64,000 bases of DNA, taken from assembly GCA_963693085.1 (NCBI GenBank), contig OY856409.1, positions 1,332,326,415 to 1,332,390,414 of the forward strand, written 5' to 3'. This stretch comes from Alisma plantago-aquatica. Taxonomy: Eukaryota; Streptophyta; Magnoliopsida; Alismatales; Alismataceae. The translations under genes were made by a program, and so were the position numbers. This document shows, one piece after another, positions 1-11,519 of the stretch (position 1 is its first letter; the number at the start of each line of letters is the position of its first letter). Below the pieces are notes generated by a model, which ran no database searches, had not been told where the DNA came from, and worked only from the letters and a program-made list of their open reading frames with translations.

Positions 1-584
1 TATCATCATATTAATCATATTTCTTATCTTTTCTTTATTTCTTTTATCATTATTTCTTGATTCTAAGTTCCTTGAACCCCAAGGAATCTATTATCTCGAA
101 ATCCTATTTTCCTTTAATAGTAATTTCCTTCTTTTTAGCAATACCATGTAATACATTAATTGTGTATCCACATTATCTTCTTATTTTGCTATTTTGGTAT
201 TTTCTCTTTCTTTCCTCTTTATTGGGACTCCTTGGATCCCAAGACACTCCATTATTTCGAAATTCATGTTATTGGAATACTCATTATCCTTCTTAATGCA
301 CCTATATGCATTATTTTGCATTATCATGTTTATTTCTTAATAAAATATTTCTTTTTGAGGATTTCTCTATATTTCTCTTCTTAAAAATTCAATTATCCAT
401 TTATTAATTGAATTTCCTTGTTATTTGGGCCCAATAGCCAATAAAGCCCACAAAGCAACCAATCAAGGCTATTTTAAATGAAATACATTTATTTGAAGCA
501 AATTATATCATTATTTCTTCAAATATCTTTAATATGAGAAATTACATTTCTCACCAATTGAACCCAAAAATTGGGGTTATAACA
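1..584 (-). repeat. 3' LTR of Tekay-like copy 1, partial
   Basis: Window bases 1-584 align to 7061-7644 with about 11 mismatches counted by eye and no indels. This is the first part of the LTR in coding orientation (U3). The remaining ~2.37 kb lies left of the window. The 79-74 residue ORFs here recur in both LTRs only because the LTRs are copies of each other. Confidence 0.9.
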
Positions 585-589
585 TCCTT

Positions 590-921
590 CCCCTCTTATA
601 GGAATTTTGTCCTCAAAATTCAAGCAAGCAAACAAACAATTCAGGATAAGACTTTTCCATGTCCATCATTGGCTCCTATGTGGCTTTTCCGTACTCATGG
701 TGTTTCCAAAGAACCTTTATCATCACATATTCTTTTCTCTGAGTTCTTTCATCTTGGCGTCTATAAACTACACAGGTGACTCAGGCCATTTCAGCCTACC
801 TTGGGGCTCACTAGGTTCATTGCTCAGCACATGGTCGGGGTACCTCACATAGTGCTCTAAACTGGACACATGGAAAACATCTCCCATTACTCTATCCTGA
901 GGGGTAGAGCCAAACCTAACC
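590..921 (-). pseudogene. Integrase C-terminus / chromodomain remnant of Tekay-like copy 1
   Basis: Read on the minus strand from 921, the DNA encodes a run containing GDVFHVSSLEHYVRYPDHVL, the usual junction between integrase and chromodomain in Tekay/Del elements. After stops and frame changes it continues as KVLWKHH, then AT-stop-EP where the family has ATWEP, then YPELF. It ends in the stretch whose sense strand reads GAGGACAAAATTCC just before the 3' LTR, another hallmark of this clade. At least two in-frame stops make it non-functional. Identification rests on motif recall, not a search. Confidence 0.75.
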
Positions 922-3900
922 TTCTCCACCCATCCATCTCTAATGGACCCATGTATCGGGGACTTAGCTCTCTTAGCTATAACTCAGAGGGGTCAGATTT
1001 TCACATATTCTTCCACAGTAACTTGTATGTCAGTCTACTTTGCATCTGCTCACGACTCACGTCGTCTCTAGGCTCCTTTCAGCCCTTGGACAATCAAAGT
1101 GACTTCATCTACACGCACTGTGGTCCCTTTTCTAACCATCATGTGGCCCTTTTCTAACCATCATGTGGTCCTTTCACCAACATCACCTTACTGAAGTGGT
1201 GACCAACACAACCTTCCCTTACAGAGCTTCTTATAAAACCTGATACTGGCTATGGTGGTCATCGTCGCATCTTTCATAGGACAAAAACTATCTCTAGATA
1301 TCACCTTGAACGAGCACACATGCCCTCATCAGACCCTCTAGTCTGGATCATACTAACCATAGTTAGGGGTGATAAACTATACTAACATTGAGTTCTTCAT
1401 GCACCTACTTTCATCTTTTGGAAGGAAACCTTTAGGTCATACTCATGAACTTTTGAACTCGCTTCATGGTGTTGTTGAACCATCTCTCTCATGGGTAGTT
1501 CAACTAGATCTGTCCCTTGACAGAACTCTTCCTTTCTCATATTATCTAGGTAAGGCGACCTACCATAACCCATATTGTATTTCAACCTTCTTTGGCCCAG
1601 GGAAGTCCTATCACAACATCCATAGTGTTGAACTCCCATTCCCTCTCAGGGACTCTTTTGTCCTCTATATCGATACACTGGGTTAGTGGGGTTCGTCCTT
1701 TACCTCCTGGTTTGCATGATCATAACCCACATGCAACTTCATCTTAAGCATCCAAAGTGCTATTGCCATTTTCCATGGTGTATGGTGATCTTCAATCATG
1801 ATTTCCTGTATGTCATGATTCTTCCCAGATTGATTCCTACGAAACCCTAAACCACTCTAGTCGGGGTTTCATCACCTTCTCCTCCAAAGAAGTGCACTTG
1901 AGGTTCTACCACCATCCTTTCATTGTATCAAGGACTAGACTGGCTAACCAAACAACCCTTAACTTTTCAACGAATCTTGTTACATCTGAGTGTTATCCAA
2001 ACACTTCTCCTTTCCAAACTTAAGGTTAGCCAAACAACCTCTTCTAGCTTCTAGTCAAACAAGTCAGATGTATCTCAACCAGAGCATCCATTACCCCTTC
2101 ACATCCTTAGGTATTGGGTAACATTACACTTCCATGTATTTCACTTATCATGTCACCTCAAACTATATGTTTATCTTCATAAGAACACTCTCTGATTCCA
2201 TTATCATGGTGATCAAACTCAACCTGGTATAACTTATAAGTCCCACATAGCTCATGATAAAAACATCCTCATAAGGGGACTACCTCATTCCTCTTAGTGT
2301 TTACCAACCATCCATGTATCACTCACTTTACTAGGGTAGATATCTTCTCTATCCCCATTTCTCATGACAACGTTCAACCTACATCATCTCTTATCCTTGG
2401 TGTATGACATGCATAATGTACTATCTCTCACCCCTATAACAAGAGGAAATAAGCATTTGGCTGCAGTCCAAATACAGAGTTCTTCCTGTTCCAGGAGTAT
2501 AGATGGCGCATCCCACCTCGCCATTACACCTTTAAATCTAAGTTGCAACGTGCCCCATATGTCTCTTCATCACAAACATCATGATATCAAACTAGTCTTG
2601 AACCTACTGAGGTTTATATCCTTGGTCATCTCCTCTAGGTCTATAGGGTACCGACTCTTTTGGGGTCATCCCTCTTCCCTCATGCATCAAGAAAGTGCCC
2701 TACTCATCTGCCCTTTGGATCCCATGAGTTCATGAAGGTGATCAATCTCCTAACCCATGGCCCTCAGACAATGATAGTTGTTACCTCCCGACCCTATGGT
2801 CATGTGCAACTGAGGAATTAGGTAACTCCTACTTTCATTGGTCTTATCCCTACCTGACCCTAGGATAGACTTAGGATTATCCATCATAGTACATGTTCAC
2901 TCAGAACCTTACCCAAGTCTTCATCATCTCTCTTTCTGCATTCATGGGCTGACCCTCATCCTTTCATAGGGATCATGGCAACCTGCCTACCTTGGTCAAG
3001 CCCTATACCGGTTACCTCCATGGTAACACATCAGCAAGCACTTAGAGATGGATATCTATGGGTCTGTAGATTCAATCTCATACTATGTACCTTTCACTTA
3101 GCTTCTCAAGATCCTATGAGACCTCTTTAGGTTACCTTGAACCAACAAAACTAATATACACCCTTCCAAAGGGGTCCCTCTCCCAGGATGGGAGGAAAAC
3201 TATCTCTTGACAACAAGGTCACAAAAGCTCTTAGGCCTTAAATCTAGCAAGCTATTAAGGCATAAGCAGATCACTTATTGTACCATGCTAGGTCATACTT
3301 ATCCTCTTTCCTCGACGTTGGATCAAGATCATACCTTCCTTTATCATTGTCCTAGCTGTGAGGGGTCCATCAAACACACCTTAATCTTAAGGGGCTTCTC
3401 TTTTCCTCTATTCATGAGGATTACCATGCTCGCTTCTATAGGAACTCAACTTCTCATCATGAGCCTTAGGTACACCACTTCCCCTCTTAGGCCTAGGAAT
3501 CCTAGGTTCACTGCATGCTCTATCTCTTATCTACGAACCAAGCATGAAAAAGACATGACATGCACTCCTTGTCATCCTTCAACCCAAAGAAACACTTAGA
3601 GTTGGGTCCTCCTTAAGGACAACCAACAAGGTACACGGCCTCATAACCCGCTACTAAACCTTTCTAGGTCTAAGGAACTCTTCTTCCTACCTCAAAAGGT
3701 AAACACATATACCGTAGGCATATAGGCACCATATGCTTCATCTTCATTCTCTAGGGTTGGTCCCTCTAAAGGCAACCAAGATATCATCAACTTTCAGGGA
3801 TCGATCATGAGGCAACCACTATCATCCATAACCCTTTATGTTCCATCATAATTCCTTATCCAGGGTTTCATCCTACTGTCAGCACCATGACGTGCCCTAG

Positions 3901-4677
3901 GTGCCTACAAGCCCATAGGGTTTCTAAGGACCTTCACTAACGTCGTCATCTAAGGGCTATCCTTTACCCTTGCACGACCCTTCCCAGGGTTGGGTTGCCA
4001 AAGGGTGCAAGGTCACCCATGGATCGTATGGCATCCCAAAGGCATGTCCTTTCAAACACCTGGTCCAACTCATCTCTCTCTAACCTTCACTTAGGGTTAG
4101 GGTTAGCATCATCCTCAGAGGATGTGCCAGGTCTCTACTTGCAATGGAGATCTCTATCTCCAAGACTAACTTATCCTCCTGAGAAGAAGGTCTAGCCTCA
4201 GGTCTCTTCTGAGGACATGACAACTTATATCATACGACCTAAGCATGTATCTATTATTTATTTTGTGCTTAATCTATTAAGCTTATGTCCATGACATCTT
4301 ATTTACATGCCTTTCATTAATTTAGTGGAGGATTCCTTAAACCTTATTAACCCTACCCATACCTCAGGAGGGTGAGGAGAAGAAAGAAAACCCTAATCCT
4401 TCAGGCCCTTATCAGAATTTTGTGATGAGAAGGGACGAATAAGATGAGAAGTCCTAAAGGTATTTTATTTCGATTCATACCCTAAGACTTTGTCCAGGCG
4501 GTCACACGGGTCCGGGAGTCCTTGTATTCCGACTAGCGGTGCGGAGGAAAATCTTGCCATCCCCCGGTCGTGATCCCATTCTAGACACCTCCATCTTTCA
4601 GATACTCCTCTAATAACTCCCTTGGTTCTATGGAGTTTGTAAAATTTAATAATTATTAATGGTTAACTGAGGAACCT
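922..4677 (-). other. Decayed interior of Tekay-like copy 1
   Basis: This 3.75-kb stretch should hold gag, protease, RT, RNase H and integrase, but a complete Tekay interior is longer than the 4.1 kb available here. I see no minus-strand frame above about 80 codons and no recognisable RT or zinc-knuckle motif. ORFs up to 130 codons on the plus strand are antisense shadows with no protein-like composition. A telomere-like CCCTAA/TTAGGG triplet at about 4085-4105 is incidental. Best described as noncoding or heavily degraded retroelement sequence. Confidence 0.6.
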
Positions 4678-4679
4678 AT

Positions 4680-4691
4680 GCTCTGATACAA
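4680..4691 (-). other. Primer-binding site (initiator tRNA-Met), Tekay-like copy 1
   Basis: Minus strand TTGTATCAGAGC lies two bases inside the 5' LTR end and matches the plant iMet PBS TGGTATCAGAGC with one mismatch. It fixes the element's orientation as minus. Confidence 0.8.
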
Positions 4692-4693
4692 AA

Positions 4694-7644
4694 TGTGACA
4701 ACCCCACCTCCCGATAACCCCCAATTAAGGGAGATTGAGAGGTCGAAGTCGCACCCATGACTTCCGGATCAAAGGTTCGGCAATTAACCAAGAATAATTA
4801 TCAAATTTTAACATACTATACTGAAAGCTGTAAGAAAAAAATAATTTTTTTTGCATACCTTTTGAAAACTTGGATCTCTAAACTTCTATCCACACAGATA
4901 CTAATCTATCTAATCCTCCTTTGCACTTTAATTCTCATTTAGTATCACACGTGCCACTTTACTGTTTGTTCTTTTCATTGTACCTAAAACGCCGACAAAC
5001 AAAACGTCGGTCAGCCGAAGCCGGTATGTGGGGGAAAGAAATAATGTTCAACTATGCTAACAATATAATCACTCAATTAATCATTTAACAATCAAGATTA
5101 CGTTTTAAGCCAAACTACTCAATCCATACCTATCCACAACTCTGTGTTGTCCTTGTAAGGACTTATATGGTACCTCTATAAAGGTGACTTGATGGACCTA
5201 CCCTCTAGGAAGCCAAAGTCATTCATGACCTGATGGACCTACCCTCTAGGTAGCCATGCACTAGGTCAGCCATTACGACACAGAGGGGACCAGGATCTGA
5301 GCTAGAAGGCATATACATTATGTGATAGTCATAGTCACTCTATAATTGCAATATGAATCATTCAAACAGTTTAGTTGCATTCAATGCGATTAAACATCCG
5401 GGAATCCATCGGAAAACCTAAAGCGGTTATTCATAATCGTAACCACATACCTTTGATTGCAGTTTTCAAGACAGATTCAAGTATGTAGAGAAACCCAGTT
5501 AATCAAGTAAGGTTGAACAGAAATCCTAAAATAAAAGCACCAATTCCTTTTATTAATAATTATCCAATTCCTATTATACTATTTAGAATTTCAATTCCCA
5601 CTTTAGGGTTTCTTTTGGAAATTAGGGTTTTGCTTCTTCTTTCATTATTATAATTTTTAATCTATCAAAATCCCTAATTTCTCATTGTAGCACTGTTAAC
5701 AATTTTAGGATCTTAATTACTCCCTTAATTCGAAATAACTTAGCTTTTATTTCCTTTTCCCTAAATTAGGGTTTTTATTATAACTTAGCCTCTTTTTATG
5801 AATTACAACTCTATTTAAGGCATCTTTGTATTCGAAACAGACAACTTAGACCACTTTCATTATCAACAGAGTTAACCTTATCAATTTTTCCCATTGATGT
5901 ACTAAATTATACCCTTAATCTTCAATTAGGGTTTCTTATTAATTCTTAATACACTTTATTAGCCAATTAAAGCACTTTCGCCAAAAGGAGTGGAACTAGG
6001 TTCTGGAAACATTTTTATCATATTCCTTGTATTTTTCTACATAACTTTCATATATAAAGTTTTGTCATTGGACACTCCTAGCTATTTTTATTATTTTCGC
6101 AAGAAAACCCCTTTTCTGAATTTTTGGTTAGAGAGGGAATTACCGGAAAATTCCTCGGTTGTTCGATCTGTAGACCGGTGGTCCGCTTCTTAGATCTGAC
6201 GATCTCGGTTACGCGCGCTCAACAAGGTCGCTTCTGTCTTGGAGCGTTGGATCCAGTCGAGACCACCGTGGACTCGGATCGTAGGGCTGCCAAGTCGTCG
6301 TCTTCTTCAGCTCTCAGCGACTTCGTGCGGTCAACCCGGAGGTTGACTCTGAGCTCCCGACTCCTTCCGCTCACCCCGATGGGTCAGGAAGCACCGCCTC
6401 CCAGCAACGAAACTGACAACGGGTCCAATTCCCTCCCTGGACTCCTCCAAGCTTGTCCCCGACTCGCCGGACTCCGGCGAGGGTCGCCGAGGTGTCGGGG
6501 TTGTAAACCATGACGAAATCGTCAATTGAGCACACAAAAACACTCCTTTCACGAATCCGCATAGTTGGAACTTGGAAGAAATCATGCTGGTCCTCTCCAA
6601 AGACCTCCCCTATATATAGGGTTGAGATCAGGTTCTACGGATTTGGGGATTTCCCGAAACTAAAAGGAAACCTACTCAAACCAGGGATGACCCTGTGTGA
6701 TTTCATCTCCTGAATCTATTGGGACTAATAGTAAATGCCCACATACTCTAGATTTCAAGGAAATCGGAGAGGAAGAATCCTCTATTTCCTGTGGATTCCT
6801 AGTCCCAGTAGAACTAAGACGATGACCGATCATCGTTGGATTAAGATCCAACGGTCCATATTAACCACGTTTGAAAGAAAAGAAACAATTCCAAATTGCA
6901 TTCCTATTTTAATGGTATTTTTGGAAAATTCATAACTCTCAAATGGTAACTCCTTTTTTATTCCAATTTTGAAGGAAACTCAATCCTAGTTTTATCTTCC
7001 TTCCTACAAAATTTGGAGTCATTATCATAAGTGCACGATTCCTTTTATTAATATGCAATTTATCATCATATTAATCATATTTCCTATCTCTTCTTTATTT
7101 CGTTTATCATTATTTCTTGATTCTGAGTTCCTTGAACCCCAAGGAATCTATTATCTCGAAATCCTATTTTCCTTTAATAGTAATTTCCTTATTTTTAGCA
7201 ATACCATGTTATACATTAATTGTGTATCCACATTATCTTCTTATTTTGCTATTTTGGTATTTTCTCTTTTTTTCCTCTTTATTGGGACTCCTTGGATCCC
7301 AAGACACTCCATTATTTCGAAATTCATGTTATTGGAATACTCATTATCCTTCTTAATGCACCTATATGCATTATTTTTCATTATCATGTTTATTTCTTAA
7401 TAAAATATTTCTTTTTGAGGATTTCTCTTTATTTCTCTTCTTAAAAATTCAATTATCCATTTATTAATTGAATTTCCTTGTTATTTGGGCCTAATAGCCA
7501 ATAAAGCCCACAAAGCAACCAATCAAGGCTATTTGAAATGAAATACATTTATTTGAAGCAAATTATATCATTATTTCTTCAAATATCTTTAATATGAGAA
7601 ATTACATTTCTCACCAATTGAACCCAAAAATTGGGGTTATAACA
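4694..7644 (-). repeat. 5' LTR of Tekay-like copy 1 (2,951 bp)
   Basis: Bounded by TG at 4694 (complement of the terminal CA) and CA at 7643-7644. The part 7061-7644 is duplicated at 1-584. It includes a GC-rich block at about 6130-6520 and AT-rich flanks. A palindromic TATA box at about 6611-6618 suggests that U3 is roughly 1.07 kb and R-U5 nearly 1.9 kb. Short ORFs inside are not supported as genes. Confidence 0.85.
6607..6620 (-). promoter_or_regulatory. TATA box in 5' LTR of Tekay-like copy 1
   Basis: CCCTATATATAGGG is a perfect TATA core in the LTR. Minus-strand transcription would start about 30 bases lower, near 6575. The window's other LTR copy is cut before this position. Confidence 0.5.
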
Positions 7645-7732
7645 CATTTCATGCATAATAAATCAAATAAATGACTAATCTACACATGAAATCAAGGAAA
7701 ATGTGCATGTAATAATGACTAAAACACATGCA
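7645..7732 (-). repeat. 3' LTR remnant of the Athila-type element (88 bp)
   Basis: Matches 18781-18870, the outermost part of the right LTR, with a few substitutions and indels. It ends CATGCA at 7732, just before the PPT. It starts exactly where Tekay copy 1 ends at 7644, showing insertion of that element into this LTR. Confidence 0.85.
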
Positions 7733-7750
7733 TTAAACTCCCCTAAGCTT
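7733..7750 (-). other. Polypurine tract of the Athila-type element
   Basis: Minus strand AAGCTTAGGGGAGTTTAA directly precedes the 3' LTR, the expected site of plus-strand priming. Confidence 0.7.
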
Positions 7751-9170
7751 AAATGTTGCTCATCCTTGAGAAACACTCTCTCGGATCTATTTGTCAAAAG
7801 ACAGCAAAAAGACATAACACATACATTCCTTTCTTAATCATATCCAACTATCGAACCCTAAAATGGGCTTCACTTACCATTGAACTGATAACTGCTCTAA
7901 AGTGACCAAAGATTCCATAAAAGATATCCACCTTTTAGTCAATGACACTATCAAGAAAGCAGTTAACATCATAATTACTCAGACATTTGCTTGATGTGTT
8001 GTGTGATTCCCTATACTAAATTGCTCTTTCCTAACTACCAACTACTTAGAAGCAGATCTCCATATAAGTGTAAATGAGGAGATAAATCATTAGAGTGACC
8101 TACCAATAAGAGCAATTAATGATTCAAGATGGGTGGAAAATGAAAATTCATAAGTACATCCAACCTATTTATGCATAGAGAATAATGAACCTATATGGAT
8201 GAAAAGAATGACATGCATGAATCCTAATGCCTAAGTTTTTTTCTTTTTGTGAAATGATGCATGTATGAACGAGTTGAGATTGTTTGACAACTCAAAAGAA
8301 TGCACCTGTGGATTAAATCATCATAAAAACAAATATGCATGATATACTTTCTCCTTGTTTCTTTTGAACAGTTTTCTTCTTCTTCAGCAAGATTAATTTT
8401 TATGCTTCTTGCTTTCATGATTTGTTTTTTTAGGAGGTATATCCCTGCACTTTAGCTTCATAACTTGAAATTAAAATTCACATGTTTAGGAAAATATGCA
8501 TGCAATGTTGAAATGTATGCGACTACATGAACCGTGTTGTGCAACCTAAGATGGTATGCACTAGAATCATTAATGCATACAAATGCAATGTTTTTCTTTC
8601 TTTTTCAAATGCACGCAAACTAACTATTAAGTTCCTATCATGCCATGTAATGCAATCAAAGAAAATAACTTGGAGTACTCATGAATCTTGAGGTGGTGAG
8701 TCAAAAATGAATGGAAAACAAATGAAATAACACAACTAAGAGACAATGCCTTTAATTATATTATGATATGTCCCTCTTAATTGACCTATGTTCATGGTGA
8801 TCTAAAGGTTTATTTCTTATATTTTCATTTAAGTTCCCATTAAGGTTTGGTCAGTTTAGGCTCAACATCTTCATCATTCACATTCCCAAGTTGATTCAGA
8901 CTTTCATTTATGTCCTAAGTCCTAATGCTGACTAGTTCAAACACTTCCTCAAGTGGTGTTACAAAAAGATTTTGTAGTTTAAGCTTTTACGGATATCACC
9001 TTTTTCATGCAACAACATAGAGAGTACAATCTATTTGAAAACAAAACCATGCATTTACTACTACACAATTACACTAGATAGACGTGAATCCTACACTTGC
9101 ACAACTAAAAATAAAACAAACAACTAAAAATAAAAATAAAAATAAAAACAAAGATAGAATGTTGTTCCAG
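7751..9170 (-). other. 3' untranslated region of the Athila-type element
   Basis: About 1.4 kb of AT-rich sequence between the env-like ORF and the 3' PPT without a coding signal on either strand. An A-rich AAATAA run sits at about 9105-9150. Long 3' noncoding regions are usual in Athila elements. Confidence 0.5.
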
Positions 9171-9187
9171 CACCCCCCTAAGCTTGA
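9171..9187 (-). other. Second PPT-like tract in the Athila-type element
   Basis: Minus strand TCAAGCTTAGGGGGGTG repeats the core AAGCTTAGGGG of the LTR-proximal PPT 1.4 kb away. It lies just downstream of the env-like coding remnant. Confidence 0.45.
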
Positions 9188-9199
9188 ATATGACTATGT

Positions 9200-10747
9200 C
9201 CACATAGTCAATACTCACACTCAAGCGGTGGAACAACGATACCAGGACTCGGAATGGCAGAGGTGGCATGTTGGGGTCGTGTGGAGGGAACATCCCCTAT
9301 AATGAGAGGTCTGTAGGCGGCATTGGCGACGGATGTGGGTACTCTCCAAAGTATCCCTAGTTCCAATAATGGTTCAAGAAGAGTTGTTGGTACTGTTCCA
9401 TCCACTGTAGGCACATGTGAACATTCTCTTAGTTAACCAAGAGAAGGTGTTCATTCTCATAAATCGCCTACTGTTTTGGTACAGCCTTCCTTGAATGTCC
9501 TACACACTGGCCAGCATCGCCTGATGTTGTTGTTGTCCATTCTAGATCTCCTACAGCATGGTATACATACTCGCCATGTTGTACAGGTCTTGCTCCTCCT
9601 GGGAACAAGGTGGGGCAGATGAGCTCGAGGCAGCGTATGCTCGTACACGTCTGTACGGGATCGAATGTCGAGTGATGGGAATGGTAGGCTCCACCTCCTC
9701 AACATCGTCATCATCATCGTCCTACTACTCTTGATCATCATGAGGTATTGCCATCTCTTCATCTTCCTCCTCTCCCACGTCTAGTGTCCATCAAAGGTGC
9801 TCCACTCCTCGCAAGTTGAAGATGGGGTCGGGGAGGCTGCGTTCCTTGTACCTTCCTCATCGAGTGCAGGATGCAAGCACATTGTTGTGCTTCATGCTGA
9901 AGAGGTATGACTTCTTGAAGTGCTAGGTGTCCAGCTTTGATGTTGATTCCATTGGCATAAGAGTAGACAAATCAAGGCATAGATGCAGTGCAATAGGGGT
10001 AATAAATCCCCCAAACATCAGTGGTGTCTTCTACTACACATTGCACTTTACATGCATCATTTGAAGTAGGAGAAAGGAGCCAAAGTTGACGGACTCACCG
10101 TCCAGTAGCCTGTAAAGAAAATGTAGGTCTGTCTCCTGGACCTTCCCTTGAGCTTGCACAGACCGTGCAAAGATTGTGTTGGTGTAGAGCCGGTGAAGGA
10201 TACAAGCGAATGAGTGCTTGATGTCGATGATGGAGTTCACATGGTAACTGATGTGGAAACCATCTGACACCTCCGACAGTCGCCTCCAAGATAGACCGTA
10301 GTCGAAATCTAAAGGGGCTGAGCATTCTGGAACAAGTGACCATCTGAAGATGTGGTTGAACTCCCACATTGTGATATCATAATTATTGTTGAAGAGTTTG
10401 AAGTTGACCCTTCCCTCTCGCCATTTGCCTCCAACACTCTGCTCGCGGGTGACAAATACATCCAGGGATGCCAAGAACTCGAGGACAAGCTCTGAGTAAG
10501 TCTGCCAGTCGCTGAAGAATGGGTTGTCCCCATCTAAGGCTTGGTGTTGGCACACCCATCTCATGTTGTCTTCAAAACCTACTTGCTCGATGAAGGAGCG
10601 GTCTCCATACTGCATAGGTATGATCCTCCTGGTATGCAGCTCCTCATACACCCTCCAAATGTCAGAAGTAGGGTGTTGGATGCGTATTGGCTGGGGGACC
10701 AACTATCCCTGCTCCACCGAAGGAGAGGCTCCTCTCCTTGGGGCCAT
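9200..10747 (-). pseudogene. Athila env-like (ORF-1 family) protein, broken
   Basis: The likely start is the ATG complementary to 10745-10747 (MAPRRGASPS); an in-frame TAG follows after 14 codons at 10705-10703. A 222-codon open stretch then runs 10702-10034. It resembles the ATHILA ORF-1 family (plant env-like proteins downstream of pol): see WRVYEELHTRRI, LVLEFLASLDV, FKLFNNNYDITMWEFNHIF. Past the stop, FGGFITPIALHL continues in frame, followed by an acidic DEEEDEE-like and Asp-rich stretch and a Gln-rich stretch near 9500, interrupted by further stops. The function of these proteins in plants is unproven. It has its own upstream TATA box candidate. Confidence 0.65.
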
Positions 10748-10877
10748 GGTGTTGATGCAAGAAGGAGATTAAGAGAATAGAAGCATGGGGAAGACCATCA
10801 GTGCTTGGTGCAGCCTTGCTCTGAAATATAGGAGGAGTCGATGTTGAAGGTGTGAAAAAAATGGCTCCACCTCTCCT

Positions 10878-10887
10878 CCTTATATAG
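10878..10887 (-). promoter_or_regulatory. Candidate TATA box upstream of the env-like ORF
   Basis: Minus strand CTATATAAGG lies 131 bp upstream of the env-like ATG and immediately downstream of the array of self-complementary words. It could give an independent env-like transcript. No transcription evidence is available from sequence alone. Confidence 0.35.
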
Positions 10888-10898
10888 TTGAACATGGC

Positions 10899-11395
10899 AG
10901 AGTCGGTAGTACCGAGCTGGCTAGCATGAATTCGTAGTCGGTGCATCGACGACTTATGATTGGATGATGTTGTTGTTGTGGATCGCCCTAGAGTCAGTGA
11001 TACTGACTACCAGTCAGGAATACTGATTGGTGTCATGGATTGGTACCACCAACCGCTTGATGAAGTGTGTCATAGTTGTTGGATCGCGAGCACAAGTATC
11101 GCTGATGTGTCGAGTCGGTAGTACCGACTTCAGGGTCGGTAATATTGAGTTTTTGAAAATGTTGGTGCATTTAAAATTTTGGGCTCGGTGTACCGAACCT
11201 GGACGCATCCAAAAGTCAGTAGTATCGAGACCTTACCAATTAGCACTCGAAAGATCTTTAGAGACTCGATGGTACCGACCAATTGAGTCAGTGGTACTGA
11301 GTTTGTGTTGTAGTTGCAGACAAAACCCTGACCTCATTTTGGTACTACTGACTGATAGACTTAGTAGTACCAACTTTTATGCCCTGCACACTCCA
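10899..11395. repeat. Array of GTCGGTAGTACCGAC-like self-complementary words (internal)
   Basis: Between integrase and the env-like ORF the sequence repeatedly returns to AGTCGGTAGTACCGACT (11113-11129) and variants at about 10901, 10991, 11016, 11137, 11190, 11215, 11258, 11285 and 11340. Each word is itself a near palindrome of the form GTCGGTA-GTACCGAC. Spacing is irregular, so this is not a simple tandem repeat. The same words recur in the element's LTR at 18311-18660. Confidence 0.7.
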
Positions 11396-11519
11396 AAAAT
11401 GAGTCAAGGTGCCATTTTTATAGAAATCTAAGTAGAATAACAACTAAAAATGGAAATTGAACCTAAAAATAATGCAATAAAAATTGGGTTGTCTACCAAC
11501 AAGTGTCATTGTTTAACGT

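Larger units (their letters stand above)
1..7644 (-). mobile_element. Tekay/Del-like Ty3/gypsy element, copy 1 (left end cut by window)
   Basis: The first 584 bases repeat 7061-7644 almost exactly, which defines two direct LTRs around a 4,109-bp interior. On the minus strand the order is 5' LTR (7644 to 4694), PBS matching initiator tRNA-Met, interior, chromodomain remnant, purine-rich tract, 3' LTR (584 to 1 and beyond). LTRs begin TGTTATAACCCC and end TGTCACA on the coding strand. The chromodomain coding piece directly upstream of the 3' LTR places it among chromoviruses. No long gag or pol frame survives inside. The right end lies inside the LTR of an Athila-type element, so this copy is the younger insertion. 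Confidence 0.85.

Noticed and set aside
57..384. Hydrophobic ORFs of 74-79 codons, repeated at 7117-7444
   Set aside because: They recur only because both copies lie in LTRs of one element; composition reflects AT-rich DNA.
4085..4105. Telomere-like TTAGGG units
   Set aside because: Only two to three units inside a retroelement interior.
10524..10780. Plus-strand ORFs of 79-82 codons
   Set aside because: Antisense to the env-like ORF, which has family motifs.
10899..11395. CRISPR-like repeat-spacer array
   Set aside because: Words vary in sequence and spacing, and the context is a plant retrotransposon.
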